DNA of 64,000 bases from Pseudomonadota bacterium (GTDB lineage Bacteria > Pseudomonadota > Gammaproteobacteria > Xanthomonadales > Ahniellaceae): the NCBI GenBank assembly GCA_022843465.1, contig JALHNO010000007.1:1-64000 (forward strand), in the 5' to 3' direction. Under the pieces are notes generated by a model that ran no database searches, was not told the DNA's origin, and saw nothing but the letters and a program-made list of their open reading frames with translations. Position numbers and translations under genes: made by a program. Below are positions 10,201 through 18,959 of the stretch, in pieces. Position 1 is the first letter of the stretch; each line of letters starts with the position of its first letter.

Positions 10201-11016
10201 GGCCCCGCCCGCGCCGGTGAAACCGTAGGCAGTGATCACCAGATCGTCAAAGCCATCGCCATTGACATCGCCGACATTGGCCAGGCCATGACCCAGTTGA
10301 GCGCCGTTGTCGGTGCTGGCGAACGTGGTGTCGGCCACATTGGTCAGCAGGGGATCAATCGTGATCGGATAGTGGGCACCGGCATCGTTTACTGCCAGCA
10401 CAATGTTGCCACCTTGCACGCGCATTTCCGAGGGAAGAATTCTTCCCCGTGCGTCCCAGGCCTTGAGATGGTCGTAAGAGAAGGTCGCGCCGGCGCTTTT
10501 CAGCAGGACCTGCCCATCGTGCAGGCTCAGATCTGCACCACCCACGCCGATGTGCAATTGCAGTTCGCCGCCGCCATGAGGACGCGTGAACAAGTCAAAG
10601 CCTTGCTCCAGCCCCCGGCTTGAATTGACGTACCATTCGCGACCGCCATCGAAGTCGAATTCCACCCTGCCTGCCGAAATTTTTGGCTCCTCCCTGGCAG
10701 CGGCCCGCATGTTTTCTGCGCGCCCGAAACGTTCCAGCGAGAATTGCATGTGCAGTGATTGCGACCCGTGGGCGCGGACGCTGAGGCCAGAATGATCAAA
10801 CTCACCGCGCAGAGACTGCGCGCGATTGTTCGCGATGATCTTCTTCTCGGCGCGCATCGGCCGATATTCGAGCGCGGAGATTTCGACTTGCGCTGCCTTG
10901 AGCCAATGGCCATCCATGGCCTGGGCGCTGCGCGCAGGGGCCTGGCTTGGAGCGGCTACCGCGCCTGCAAACACACTGACCAGAGCACTGGACAGCACGA
11001 ACCACAATGATTTCAT
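7294..11016 (-). CDS. secreted FG-GAP (integrin-alpha-like) repeat protein with C-terminal GFE motif
   Basis: The ATG at 11016 starts a signal peptide (MKSLWFVLSSALVSVFAGAVAA), so the mature product is about 1220 of 1240 residues. An N-terminal beta-rich module (to about residue 230) ends with HYPITIDPLL. Fourteen FG-GAP/VCBS-type repeats follow, each built around GDVNGDGFxDxxxGA with a DxNxDG calcium-binding loop, as in integrin-alpha beta-propellers. The region after the repeats is beta-sandwich-like. The protein ends VTQNLFKDGFE, the C-terminal motif shared with other secreted proteins here. A longer in-frame start at 11109 would bury the signal peptide. An upstream AGGGG about 12 nt before 11016 may be the ribosome binding site. 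Probable role: extracellular or surface binding protein. Confidence 0.9.
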   Translation of the reverse strand: MKSLWFVLSSALVSVFAGAVAAPSQAPARSAQAMDGHWLKAAQVEISALEYRPMRAEKKIIANNRAQSLRGEFDHSGLSVRAHGSQSLHMQFSLERFGRAENMRAAAREEPKISAGRVEFDFDGGREWYVNSSRGLEQGFDLFTRPHGGGELQLHIGVGGADLSLHDGQVLLKSAGATFSYDHLKAWDARGRILPSEMRVQGGNIVLAVNDAGAHYPITIDPLLTNVADTTFASTDNGAQLGHGLANVGDVNGDGFDDLVITAYGFTGAGGANEGAWFLYLGDASGTNSTADAFALGGQAGARLGSSAAGVGDVNGDGFADFVVGAEFFDNGSTDEGVVFLYLGGASFNSVSDATLEINQGSAFFGHSVAGAGDVNGDGFSDVLVGANGFDGGSTNSGGAFLFFGNAGAFNTTSDATLTSSQGDVRMGTSVAGVGDVNADGFDDVLIGAPEYEAPLGASEANEGAAFLYLGGSGAFNIATDAHFQINQLEARVGSSVAGVGDVNGDGFADMIIGAPLQAAADSGSAYIIFGSAAPVTNPPASVTLFSSQAGANFGSAVAGAGDVNGDGFSDVLVGARGYDNGENDEGAVFVYLGGSTFSTTTYRHLEFNQANAALGNSIAAADVNRDGFADVLVGAALFDGVGTDNGRAQLFLGGGLSPNTGSEGVAFGNQGSSQMGQSVAVGDVNGDGYADLVAGHNGHDDNATNSGRVSVFLGGAGGFNTSADDTIPGQLVNERMGASVAVGDLNADGYADIVAGAPFANRGAVDEGAVYIFLSDAGIFGTTPNVILQADQAGASFGVSVALPGDIDGDGANDLLVGAPLFDGSVSNEGAMFVYMNRNLAFAAPDFTLLGSQGSAFFGGVVAGAGDVNGDGFADIMAGGVGFDATGATNAGVVRVYHGGRPFNTVVDLTKDGGLTDARFGSAVAGLGDVNGDGFADVLMAANEYSSGEANEGVAWIYPGSATGLNPVPTWRVEGNQANAGFGSAAASAGDVNGDGLADFIVGAPDYDNGVTVDAGAAFLFLGAVSGQINPNAAARFDFVLSSTRAGTSVSAGDFNGDGFSDLTVGAPSDDNGASTDEGSASVFYGNTTGRANPMQTFDFVNLSLFALDQWGVSAYGDFFTVGGDVVGPRGRENAKLEVQACPQGAAFGAPTCVTAMTQDWTPLSAAGAGTVLVAFPQVIGANSLFHWRARALYLHQTGTNAALTPPSNPRVGPWRRLRANADLQDVRVTQNLFKDGFE

Positions 11017-11145
11017 TCTCACGATAATCCCCTGACGCCTGTCGATTGAGTTGAACGGCAGGGTCAGTGTCAAATCTGCGTCGGTTCCGCGCATCCCACA
11101 AACACGCATGTGCGCATGCCGAGATGGCGACGAGCGGTGGCGGAA

Positions 11146-13131
11146 TCAGGACGGCACGTGCCTTCCATCCCGCGAATTCGGGATACGCAATGTCATCCTG
11201 GTCCCGTGTGCGATAACGGGGGCTGCCGTCGTCGCCATCGCAGGCTCAGGCGACGGCGGTGACGCCGCGACCGGGATGGACTGCACCTCAAGCCCTGCGC
11301 CGATTTGCTGGGCACGGTAGCGCATGCCATTCAAACCATAGCGGCCTGAGCTTTGGCCGCTGGTGTCAAACCCGATGCCATCGTCCTCGACCTGCAAAAC
11401 CAGATCACCGGCCTCGCCTGCGACACGCACGCGGACGGTTTTGGCTCGCGAATGACGAACGATATTGGTGAAGCATTCCTGCAGGATGCGAAACACCTGC
11501 AGTACGGATTCGGGACCAAATCCGTCGGCCTGCAGGCTTGGGGCCTGCTGCCAGAAAAGGGTGATGCCGGCACTGCGAAAAAGGGCGCTGCCGCGCTCGC
11601 GAAAAGTGCCCAGCGCCATCAGCAGGTCGCCATCGGTCTGGTTGAGCGAATCGAGCACCAGGCGCAAATCGGCCAGACCTACCCGGACTGCATCGACAAT
11701 CTCGCCGCGGCCAATGCTGTCGTCATTGGCCAGATGCACCAGGGCAGCGAGTTGGCCACCGACACCATCATGCATGTCGCGCATGATGCGCGCGCGTTCA
11801 TCGGCCAGGGCGCGATCCTTGTCGGCTTGGCGCAGACGCTCGTAGTTGCCGCGCAACTCGATTTCTTTCTCCTGTACGGTGGCCTCGAGTTGCTCGTTGT
11901 AGCGCGCCATGGCGATCTGGTTGCCCAACACGCGGCGACCCATCTCGAGCAGAAACGCCAGGGATATGCCGACACCCGCGGCGGGCGTAAGCACATAGTT
12001 CATCAAGCCCTGAGTTGCGGTGCCGACGCTCATGTCGTGGAGGCCACACAAGGCGGGAAACGCAGCGGCTGCGAACACCCACGAGGCCATGCGATTGGCG
12101 CGTTGCGCCCGAAGATAGCGCCCGAGAAAGAGCAGAATCACCGGCAACAGGAGATAGGCCGAATACTTCACGGTGAAATGCGGGATGGCGATGCGCCAAT
12201 AATCATCCATATTCGGCCAGACGCTGGCGAGCACGGTCAAGATACAGACCGCGCCAAAGTAGCCAAAAGCCAGACGCCGCATCCAGCGCTTGGGTTGCTC
12301 CAGCAGCGACTGCATGAACAGTGCGGAGAACGCCAGCAGTCCCGCCATGGAAATGTAGAACACCATGGAGCGAAGCGCCACGTGCTGCACCGCATCGGGA
12401 AACAAGTGGGTAACCGAGAGGGTCAACCAGAATGGCCCGGCCGCCAGAAACCACTGCAACACCGGCTGTTTGTATTGGCGCAGCCACAATCCACACGCAA
12501 ACAACAATGTGCCCAATTGCCACCAGAACGCGCCCATCACGCTATCGTGGCTCAGACGTCTGGAGGCGCGATCGGGTATCTCCAGCGAGGCATATTCACC
12601 GAGATAGAATTCGTTGACGCCGCCGGTGCCGCTTCGCTGAATCGTCAGGCGCCAGACCAATTCGTTGCCGGTGGGCTTGAGCAGGTTTCTCGGCAAACGT
12701 ACCAGCCGCGCGTGATAGCGATACACACTGGGTGGGTTCTCCATCCGCCCTTTCATCTCAATCAAGGTTCCATTGAGATAGAACGCGGCATTGGCGTCCG
12801 CCTGCCTGAACCACACCGCCGGATCCTGCAACGTCGGAACCGCATCGAATCGATAGCGCCACGCGGTATACGGCGTCTTGCAACGCACCTTGCACGCCTT
12901 GATCGGAAGCTCGAAGGGCAACCACGCATCAGGTGCATCGTCGACCCAGCGCGTCCAATCCGTGGGCTGTTCGTCGGGTCGTGCCTCGACCTGGATGATG
13001 GCCGGTTCCACCGGCTTGGTCTGTCGATGCGCAACGACAATCACGGTCAACAGAACGACGCTGCTGATCAGGAATGGCAGCATGGCACGCCATAGCGGGG
13101 CATTCGGAAGGCGTGGCGATGGCTCACTCAT
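11146..13131 (-). CDS. membrane sensor histidine kinase (7TM sensor, HisKA_3 type)
   Basis: A 661-residue kinase. Residues about 18-35 form a first helix, followed by a periplasmic beta-sandwich domain to about 195 and a block of seven or so helices to about 400, as in 7TMR-DISM sensors. A coiled coil then leads to the HisKA_3 dimerisation/phosphoacceptor box RDMHDGVGGQL with H454. The ATPase domain has ECFTNIVRHS (N-box) and VEDDGIGFD (G1). It would phosphorylate the NarL-type regulator encoded immediately upstream, whose stop codon overlaps this start by 8 nt (ATGAGTGA). The signal sensed is unknown. Confidence 0.9.
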   Translation of the reverse strand: MSEPSPRLPNAPLWRAMLPFLISSVVLLTVIVVAHRQTKPVEPAIIQVEARPDEQPTDWTRWVDDAPDAWLPFELPIKACKVRCKTPYTAWRYRFDAVPTLQDPAVWFRQADANAAFYLNGTLIEMKGRMENPPSVYRYHARLVRLPRNLLKPTGNELVWRLTIQRSGTGGVNEFYLGEYASLEIPDRASRRLSHDSVMGAFWWQLGTLLFACGLWLRQYKQPVLQWFLAAGPFWLTLSVTHLFPDAVQHVALRSMVFYISMAGLLAFSALFMQSLLEQPKRWMRRLAFGYFGAVCILTVLASVWPNMDDYWRIAIPHFTVKYSAYLLLPVILLFLGRYLRAQRANRMASWVFAAAAFPALCGLHDMSVGTATQGLMNYVLTPAAGVGISLAFLLEMGRRVLGNQIAMARYNEQLEATVQEKEIELRGNYERLRQADKDRALADERARIMRDMHDGVGGQLAALVHLANDDSIGRGEIVDAVRVGLADLRLVLDSLNQTDGDLLMALGTFRERGSALFRSAGITLFWQQAPSLQADGFGPESVLQVFRILQECFTNIVRHSRAKTVRVRVAGEAGDLVLQVEDDGIGFDTSGQSSGRYGLNGMRYRAQQIGAGLEVQSIPVAASPPSPEPAMATTAAPVIAHGTRMTLRIPNSRDGRHVPS

Positions 13132-13807
13132 GATCAGGTTGCAGCCAGCCCGCCTGCACCGCTTCGAACACCGCCTGCGAGCGCGAGTTCACCGCCAACT
13201 TCGAGTAGATCTGCTTCACGTGATGGCCGACGGTGTGGCGCGAAATCCCGAGTATCGTGGCGGCCTCGTCGTAGCTGAAGCCGCGCGCCAAGGCCAACAA
13301 CACATCGCGCTCGCGCGGCGTGAGCGCTGACAGAGCACTGTGCGTGCCGGCAGTTGCCGGCGTCGCAACCGCCGCTTCCTGCTTGCGAAACTTGCGCAGC
13401 AAGTGTGCCGCCACCGAGGGCGTGAGTGGCGCACCACCGTCCATCACGCTGCGAATTGCCTGGGTGATCTCGAGGGCCGGCGAATCTTTCAGCAAGTACC
13501 CCGCCGCACCCAGTTCAAGCGCCCGCGTCACCGATTCTTCATCGCCCAGCACCGAAAACACGATCACGTGACAGACCCTGGAAAACTCGGCGACCAGGTC
13601 CAGTCCGGTGCCATCGGGCAAGCCCAAGTCCAGAAGCAGGACGTCAATGACGCGGGCGGCATTCAGGCGCGCCGCATGCAAGGACTCAGCCTCCCATACC
13701 CAGTGCCAGTCCAGTTCGCGTTCGATGATCTGACGTACGCTCACGCGAATCTGTGGCCGATCCTCCACCATGGCCAATCGCAGGGTGCTGGCGCTATGCT
13801 CTGACAT
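13124..13807 (-). CDS. NarL/FixJ-family response regulator
   Basis: A 227-residue regulator. The receiver domain has the acidic pair E15/D16, phosphoacceptor D60 (LLLDLGLPDG) and K107 (LLKDS). A LuxR-type helix-turn-helix occupies about 160-220 (LTPRERDVLLALARGFSYDEAA, then HTVGHHVKQIYSKL). It is the first gene of a two-gene unit with the 7TM-type histidine kinase and is translationally coupled to it. Targets are unknown; the neighbouring FG-GAP gene on the same strand is a candidate. Confidence 0.92.
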   Translation of the reverse strand: MSEHSASTLRLAMVEDRPQIRVSVRQIIERELDWHWVWEAESLHAARLNAARVIDVLLLDLGLPDGTGLDLVAEFSRVCHVIVFSVLGDEESVTRALELGAAGYLLKDSPALEITQAIRSVMDGGAPLTPSVAAHLLRKFRKQEAAVATPATAGTHSALSALTPRERDVLLALARGFSYDEAATILGISRHTVGHHVKQIYSKLAVNSRSQAVFEAVQAGWLQPDHE

Positions 13808-14246
13808 GAAGTGCTGGGGCTTCGCAATGGGGGAGTCGAATCTGGCGCATCATCGGCGTTGTCCGTGCCGACAGCATCCCATAAACACGGGACCGGGAAG
13901 CAGGTGAAATTCACCATGCCGGGCGCGCTGAACAGGCATCGCGAGGCGAATCCGCGGCGGCGCACCGCAGCACCGGCCCGGCCGGGCAAACCACCCAACG
14001 TTGGTCGCCTGCACGCGGCCGATAGCGGCCAGGCCCGGCGTAATGGTAGCTCCAGCCCTGGACCACCTGCCCTCACGCCGCAACCGTCTCCGACCAATCG
14101 CCCTGATCCTCCAGATCTGGCTACCGACCCCATCCAGCACGCGGTGGATGCCTGCCGACCTGGTCGGCGCTTCGTACCCTCACCTCAAGGGCTTGCAATG
14201 ACTCCAATCCATCGGACAGCATCTGATGTGTGGTGGACAAGGTGTC
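13808..14246. other. intergenic region with compact GC-rich hairpins
   Basis: About 440 bases between the GGDEF gene end and the regulator start. It carries the promoter region of the regulator/kinase unit on the minus strand. The plus-strand sequence 13885-13960 folds into short GC-rich hairpins (for example GGTGAAATTCACC at about 13900-13912), but no plus-strand gene follows. No ORF here looks coding. Confidence 0.4.
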
Positions 14247-15353
14247 CTATTGCACTTCGACGCGCGCGAAACCGCCACAGCCTGAACGCTTGACCCGGTA
14301 CATGGCCACGTCTGCCGATTTGCGCAATTGACCGAGGCTGTTGCCATCATCAGGGTAAATCGCGATTCCAATACTCGCGCCTACCATTGCCTCGCCCGAT
14401 TCGACCACGATCGGCTTGCTTACACTCTGCACTGCCCGCTGTGCGATGTCGGCAACATCCTCTACGTGGTGTATCACGGGCAGAATGAGCATGAATTCGT
14501 CACCCCCGATGCGCGATGCCGTATCACCCTCGCGCAAAGACTGCTGCAATCTGCTGGCCGCAACGCGCAATACCTGATCGCCTGCGTCGTGCCCCAACTG
14601 ATCGTTCACCTGCTTGAATCGATCAAGGTCGACAAACATCACCGCGACCTTCCGCCCGGTCCGCTCAGCCATCTCCAGCGCAATTCGCAATCGATCTTCG
14701 GCGAGCCCCCGCCCAGGCAGTCCAGTCAGGGAGTCATGCGTGGCAAGTCGTTCGATTTCTTCCTGCTGGCGGTGCACCCTGACGAGCAGATCGCTGGTCG
14801 AGTGCTGAAACATCGAGATAGCCTGAAACACAATGAACGGCATCAAGGAAGCGGCAATCACAAACGACACCCACGAGGTCGCGCTGGTGACGTATTCGGC
14901 TGGATCGACGTTGTAACGCAGCAATCCCGTTGTAAACCCGACGCCGGCCAGCACCACCAGTACCAGCGAGGTCAGAGAAATCAACATGCCGACTCTCGAT
15001 CCATACAACGTACTGGCCAGCAGGCTGCTCATGACCAGCCACCAGATTCCAGCGCCGAGCAGCCCGAGCTTCAGCACTCCGACACCCCCAATGAGCAGGA
15101 ATAGCCCAAGAATGCAACCGGCCTTGACGTCCTGTGGCAGCTTGTGGCGCACCAGGAAACCCATCAGCACCAGGATCGCCAGCGCTATATGCAGCGTGTA
15201 CAGCCAGGACCAGCCGGTCGACAGGGCACGAGAGGCGGAAGCTGGTGCGCCGACGCAGGCAACGATCACCAGGCCTGCAAGCACCCGGTCCACCAATTCG
15301 GCGCGAATCGCAGCGGTCCCGGCATGAAGCGTAGCGCGTTCATCAGTTTCCAT
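14247..15353 (-). CDS. membrane-bound diguanylate cyclase (GGDEF)
   Basis: From the ATG at 15353 (GGGG upstream) the product is 368 residues. Five or six membrane helices fill residues about 20-185. A short coiled coil leads to a GGDEF domain with intact catalytic GGDEF at 283-287, the DSLTGLPGR entry motif and VDLDRFKQVND. It should make cyclic di-GMP. There is no clear RxxD inhibitory site five residues before GGDEF (the sequence there is EGDTASRI). It has no EAL domain. It is separated by 440 nt from the regulator gene upstream of the next unit, so it is probably transcribed alone. Confidence 0.9.
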   Translation of the reverse strand: METDERATLHAGTAAIRAELVDRVLAGLVIVACVGAPASASRALSTGWSWLYTLHIALAILVLMGFLVRHKLPQDVKAGCILGLFLLIGGVGVLKLGLLGAGIWWLVMSSLLASTLYGSRVGMLISLTSLVLVVLAGVGFTTGLLRYNVDPAEYVTSATSWVSFVIAASLMPFIVFQAISMFQHSTSDLLVRVHRQQEEIERLATHDSLTGLPGRGLAEDRLRIALEMAERTGRKVAVMFVDLDRFKQVNDQLGHDAGDQVLRVAASRLQQSLREGDTASRIGGDEFMLILPVIHHVEDVADIAQRAVQSVSKPIVVESGEAMVGASIGIAIYPDDGNSLGQLRKSADVAMYRVKRSGCGGFARVEVQ

Positions 15354-15890
15354 GGCCCCCCCGTTTGGAGCATCGACGCGCCAGCTGTCAGTCGCGCGAT
15401 TCCGGGAAAGTTGAGAAAGGCTTGCATTCGCGCAACCTTCTGATGGCAATAGACCCGACAACCGACAACCTTGCTGGGATCATACGCCAGCGGTGCCGCC
15501 TTCCACTGCCCGACAACCACCTGATGAATCAAAAGTTGACCGGTACCGCACAGGTTTGGCAGCGCGAGCAACTGGAACTCTGGGAGCAGCAAGTCCTGCG
15601 CACCGCAAGGGCGCCTCTTGAACCGCGGACACCGCTCGAGAATGGCGCGCTTATGCCGAACATGAAGTGGCGCCAGTTGGGCGGTCGCTGACCCGGTCCC
15701 GCGCAAGAGTTCCTCGGGCTGCGCCCAGTTGAAACAGTTCACTGACTCCAGCGCCCGCGTTCGGCTGGCAACAGAGCCCTGCGTTCTCCATTGGCGGCGG
15801 GATGGACGCAGGCTCGAACCGGCAAAATCGCAGGACTCGGCGGCCAGGGCGGCCGGCCACCGACCCAAAATGCCCCTGCAACCCTTTTCC
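15354..15890. other. non-coding stretch
   Basis: More than 500 bases between the GGDEF gene and the small protein at 15891. Open frames on both strands are Arg/Pro-rich shadows with no domain or signal peptide. I see no repeat from the families found elsewhere. Confidence 0.4.
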
Positions 15891-16262
15891 CTAGACCTGA
15901 TCGCTCGCCGGCTTGTTGAAGATGCGCTCCCCGAACAATGAAAACTCGCGATCCGCCAACAACCTGATCGCCTCCGAGCGTTCTACGGGCAACTTGTGCT
16001 GCACCAGCACATACCAATCATCAAACATTTTTTGCGCGCGCGCCAAGTCCTTCTTGCCAAAATGTACGCTCAAGTTCTTTGGAAATCGCTCGCCAAGCAA
16101 GCGAAGGCAACAAAGCGAAGCCAGGATCCCCTGCTCCGGATAGCATTTCGTTATGACCGTCTCGCTGTCCTTGAACAGTTGATCTTTTATCCGGGAGAAG
16201 ACCACCCCGACAGAATCAAAGGCGTAGTCACAGTCATCGACATCATTTCCCCAGTAGCTCAC
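15891..16262 (-). CDS. small orphan protein, possibly immunity-like
   Basis: A GTG at 16262 preceded by GGAGG with a 6-nt spacer fixes the start; the in-frame extension upstream to 16529 is Arg-rich and shadow-like. The 123-residue product begins VSYWGNDVDDCDYAFDSVGV (GTG read as Met) and contains CYPEQGILASLCCLRLLGE and KNLSVHFGKKDLARAQKMFD. It has no signal peptide or membrane helix and is likely cytosolic. The size, Cys and aromatic content and solitary position recall polymorphic-toxin immunity proteins, but no toxin gene is adjacent and I cannot name the family. Codon use is somewhat less GC-biased than its neighbours. Confidence 0.65.
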   Translation of the reverse strand: MSYWGNDVDDCDYAFDSVGVVFSRIKDQLFKDSETVITKCYPEQGILASLCCLRLLGERFPKNLSVHFGKKDLARAQKMFDDWYVLVQHKLPVERSEAIRLLADREFSLFGERIFNKPASDQV

Positions 16263-16268
16263 AGCTAT

Positions 16269-16273
16269 CCTCC
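16269..16273 (-). promoter_or_regulatory. strong ribosome binding site (GGAGG) deciding a GTG start
   Basis: CCTCC on the plus strand reads GGAGG on the minus strand and sits 6 nt before the GTG at 16262. It overrides the longer reading frame. Confidence 0.7.
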
Positions 16274-16425
16274 GTCGAAATGAAGCGGTCAGATCTTCGC
16301 ATTCAACAACCCCGAGTCGTGTCGGCCCTCTCCTACCCATACTGGAGCAGACACAAGGGCAAGCAAAAATCTCTTCGGACGCACGCCAACCGAATTGGTT
16401 CACCGACCCCGTTGCGCGCCCTCCC

Positions 16426-17502
16426 CTACTCCACAGCTTCCTCGCTGCTCGCCCCCGCCTCAGCGGCGCCATCGGGCGTGCAACTGTACGACGCGCTCTC
16501 TGGCGGCGGCGGTGGCGGGGCTTCGGCATCGATCAAGGCTTCGATCCGTGCTTCGTCGCTGTCTGCATCGACGCCGAATTCGGGCGGGCGCTTCATCAGC
16601 GCTTTGGCCAGATCAGGATCCATCCAGGTGCCGTTGTAGTACTGCCTCTCGATATCCTCCGAAACATTGACGCCGAGCAATCTGGCTTCGAGCCGCAGCG
16701 TCGCCTTGTCTTCATGGGCATCGACTTCGCTGAGGCGCACGCTGTTCAACATCTCGTCGATCGGGAGATCATAGGCGGCAAGCACCTGCTTGGCGGTGGC
16801 GATCAGGGAGTCGCCATGGACGACGGCGTCCTCGAAGTACAGGCCCCGGATGTCGCCAAACTGCTTGAGGCCGGTCTGCCGCACCAGTTTCGAGACCGCC
16901 TGCAACGCCCGCCGCAGTCGCTCGCCATCGGCGAAATCCACTCGGCCGGTCCAGCCCTGAACGGCATACATCAGCTGCGTCATCTGCTGCATCTCGGTCG
17001 CGTTCATTTCCTTGTCGTTGGCGATCTCCATCAGCAGCGCGCCAAAGCCGAGATTGAACTTCATCAGGCTATCGCCTGCCTGCTCGGCAATTATTGGCTG
17101 CCATTCGGCCACCAGGGCATCCACGCCCTCGGCGGATTGCAGCTTGATCCAGGCCTGCTGCATCGTGTCGTCGGCAGTTGCGGCGGCATCGGTATCGGTA
17201 TCCGCCACGATCTCATTGGCCAGCTTGGCCTGAATCTCGCGATGAAGCTCAGCGCTCTCGTCCCACTGCCGGGCAATCTCGACGATGTCCTTGTCGTATT
17301 CGACAGCTGCCAGCAGGGCGGCAAAATCGTTCTGCTTGAGGGCGAGCAGCACCGCGTTGGGCTGATCGGTCACGCGCGTCGGCGGCGCCTCGGCGCTGAC
17401 CACGGCCAATGCCTCGTCCGCGCCCGTGGCTACGCCAACGAAAGAGGCCATCACGGCAGCACAGACCAGACTCAACGACCACATCATGCGAATACGCTTC
17501 AT
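16426..17502 (-). CDS. exported protein of unknown function
   Basis: A 358-residue protein with a good start (GGGAGC upstream of the ATG at 17502) and a signal peptide of about 27 residues ending ATG|ADE. The mature part is mainly helical and acidic, with no recognised domain. Features include a DTDTDAAATADD acidic stretch near 100-112 and a proline run (APPPPPPES) near 330. It lies downstream of the MscS gene on the same strand, separated by about 240 nt of inverted repeats. A periplasmic location is likely. Confidence 0.8.
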   Translation of the reverse strand: MKRIRMMWSLSLVCAAVMASFVGVATGADEALAVVSAEAPPTRVTDQPNAVLLALKQNDFAALLAAVEYDKDIVEIARQWDESAELHREIQAKLANEIVADTDTDAAATADDTMQQAWIKLQSAEGVDALVAEWQPIIAEQAGDSLMKFNLGFGALLMEIANDKEMNATEMQQMTQLMYAVQGWTGRVDFADGERLRRALQAVSKLVRQTGLKQFGDIRGLYFEDAVVHGDSLIATAKQVLAAYDLPIDEMLNSVRLSEVDAHEDKATLRLEARLLGVNVSEDIERQYYNGTWMDPDLAKALMKRPPEFGVDADSDEARIEALIDAEAPPPPPPESASYSCTPDGAAEAGASSEEAVE

Positions 17503-17582
17503 TGCGCGAGCTCCCTGAGGTTATCCGGGTAAACGTTGCAGCCCTGCGATTGGGGTTTGGCCAACAGATGATGCCAGAGCCA

Positions 17583-17741
17583 ATGGTGCCAGGGACAATT
17601 TCCGAGCAAATGCGCGCAAATGGTGCCAGGGACAATTGACCATTGCGGGCGTCACCGCTTACTGCCGGCCTGGGTCTGAGCGATCCTGAAATTGTCCCTG
17701 ACACCATTTGCTGGGTCGCTAATTGTCCCTGGCACCATTTT
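17583..17741. repeat. nested inverted cluster of the ATGGTGCCAGGGACAATT repeat (4 copies)
   Basis: Two copies in plus orientation (17583-17600, 17619-17637) are followed by two in minus orientation (17690-17709 with one mismatch, 17721-17741). The inner pair can form a 19-20 bp stem around a 52-nt loop, with the outer pair nested outside it. The cluster fills the gap between the MscS stop codon (17744-17746) and the exported-protein gene. It resembles REP/BIME elements and may act as an mRNA 3'-end or transcription stop. Confidence 0.85.
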
Positions 17742-17743
17742 GG

Positions 17744-18748
17744 TCACTCGAGGGGGGCTTCGGAATCCAGCAGATCCTTGGTCGAACGGCTGCGCTGGTC
17801 GGCGTCGATCTGGCGCTCCAGATCATCGTGCGCCCGCGTATCGAGTGCGGCGGTGACGCCCGGCACACTCGTTCTCGCTTCGACCTTCGCCACCACGGCA
17901 GCAGTCGGGCCAAGGCGTTCGGTGATCTGCAGGCGGTAGGTCGGTTCCGGCATGTCCATGCCTACAGCCTCGAGCGCGAGCTTTACGCAGCGGATGGCTT
18001 CGCTCTTTACCGACAGGAAGTCGTTGCGGCTCTGATCCACCCATGCGTGGTAGCGCACCTTCACGCTGGAGTCCGCCAGTTCGGTGATGTAGGCGCGTGG
18101 CGGCGGCGACTCCATCACTCCTTCCAGAGACAGCAGCGTCTCGATGCCCAACTGCTGCGCACGAACCAGATCTTCGTTGACACCGATGCCGACATCAAAA
18201 GTAAGGCGGCGGCTGGGGTTGCGTGTGTAGTTCAGGGTGACGCTGCGAAACACCAGGGCGTTCGGCAGGCGCAGATGATTGCCATCCGGCGTCATCAGGA
18301 TCGTGGCGCGCGAGGTCAGCGCCACCACGGTGCCTTCGTTGCCGTCGATGACCACATGGTCGCGCGGCGCAAACGGTTGTCGCAGGCTCATCAACAGGCC
18401 GGCCAGATAGTTTTCAAGCGTGTCCTTGAACGCAAATCCGAGCGCCACGCCCATCACGCCGGCAGTGCCGAGCACGGCACCTACCAGTGCAGTGGCATCA
18501 AGTATTTCCAATGCAACCAGGATCGCTATACCGAGCGAGAGCCAGCGCGTAGTCGTGCGGGCCAGGTCAGAGAGAAACGGATTCTTTCTCGATACGCGAT
18601 CCAGCAGCGCCCTTCGCGACAGCCAGCTGCCCGCGACCCAACCCAGCCAGACCACCAGCAATGCCAGCAGCAGCAGAGGCAGCGCGGCAAGCAGCCGGTA
18701 CGCCTCATCAAGCAGTCGCTGCATCACCTGGTCGAATTCGAATCGCAT
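17744..18748 (-). CDS. MscS-family mechanosensitive channel
   Basis: A 334-residue small-conductance mechanosensitive channel. Three membrane helices lie at about 18-42, 62-82 and 88-112; the third has the Gly/Ala-rich pore pattern GAVLGTAGVMGVALGFAFKDTLENYLAG typical of MscS TM3. The beta domain follows (FAPRDHVVIDGNEGTVVALTSRATILMTPDGNHLRLPNAL) and then the alpha/beta C-terminal domain. Such channels open on hypo-osmotic shock. An AGGTGA lies upstream of the ATG at 18748. The stop codon abuts the repeat cluster. Confidence 0.92.
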   Translation of the reverse strand: MRFEFDQVMQRLLDEAYRLLAALPLLLLALLVVWLGWVAGSWLSRRALLDRVSRKNPFLSDLARTTTRWLSLGIAILVALEILDATALVGAVLGTAGVMGVALGFAFKDTLENYLAGLLMSLRQPFAPRDHVVIDGNEGTVVALTSRATILMTPDGNHLRLPNALVFRSVTLNYTRNPSRRLTFDVGIGVNEDLVRAQQLGIETLLSLEGVMESPPPRAYITELADSSVKVRYHAWVDQSRNDFLSVKSEAIRCVKLALEAVGMDMPEPTYRLQITERLGPTAAVVAKVEARTSVPGVTAALDTRAHDDLERQIDADQRSRSTKDLLDSEAPLE

Positions 18749-18836
18749 CCCTGATCACCTGTTGGCCGTCACGGCGAACTACACGTTCGCAACTGCCACG
18801 CCAGAGTATTGCATGGGTGAGAAAGGCACTGTGAAA

Positions 18837-18951
18837 ACGGTGCCAGGGACAATTTCTGTCGGCAACGACATCGTATTGCGGTGGTGAGCGCGGTCACCAG
18901 GCAAGCCAAATTGTCCCTGGCACCATTCTTAATTGTCCCTGGCACCATTTT
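18837..18951. repeat. ATGGTGCCAGGGACAATT repeat cluster (3 copies)
   Basis: One plus-oriented copy (18837-18854) and two minus-oriented copies (18909-18928 and 18931-18951) lie between the ybdD-like gene and the MscS gene. The outer ones can pair as an inverted repeat. The arrangement is the same as at 17583-17741. Confidence 0.85.
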
Positions 18952-18959
18952 CGCGTTGG

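Noticed and set aside
13880-13960. Cobalamin-riboswitch-like string (GGGAAGCAGGTGAAATTC) on the plus strand
   Set aside because: The downstream conserved boxes do not match well and no plus-strand gene follows. It is more likely a chance GC-rich hairpin.
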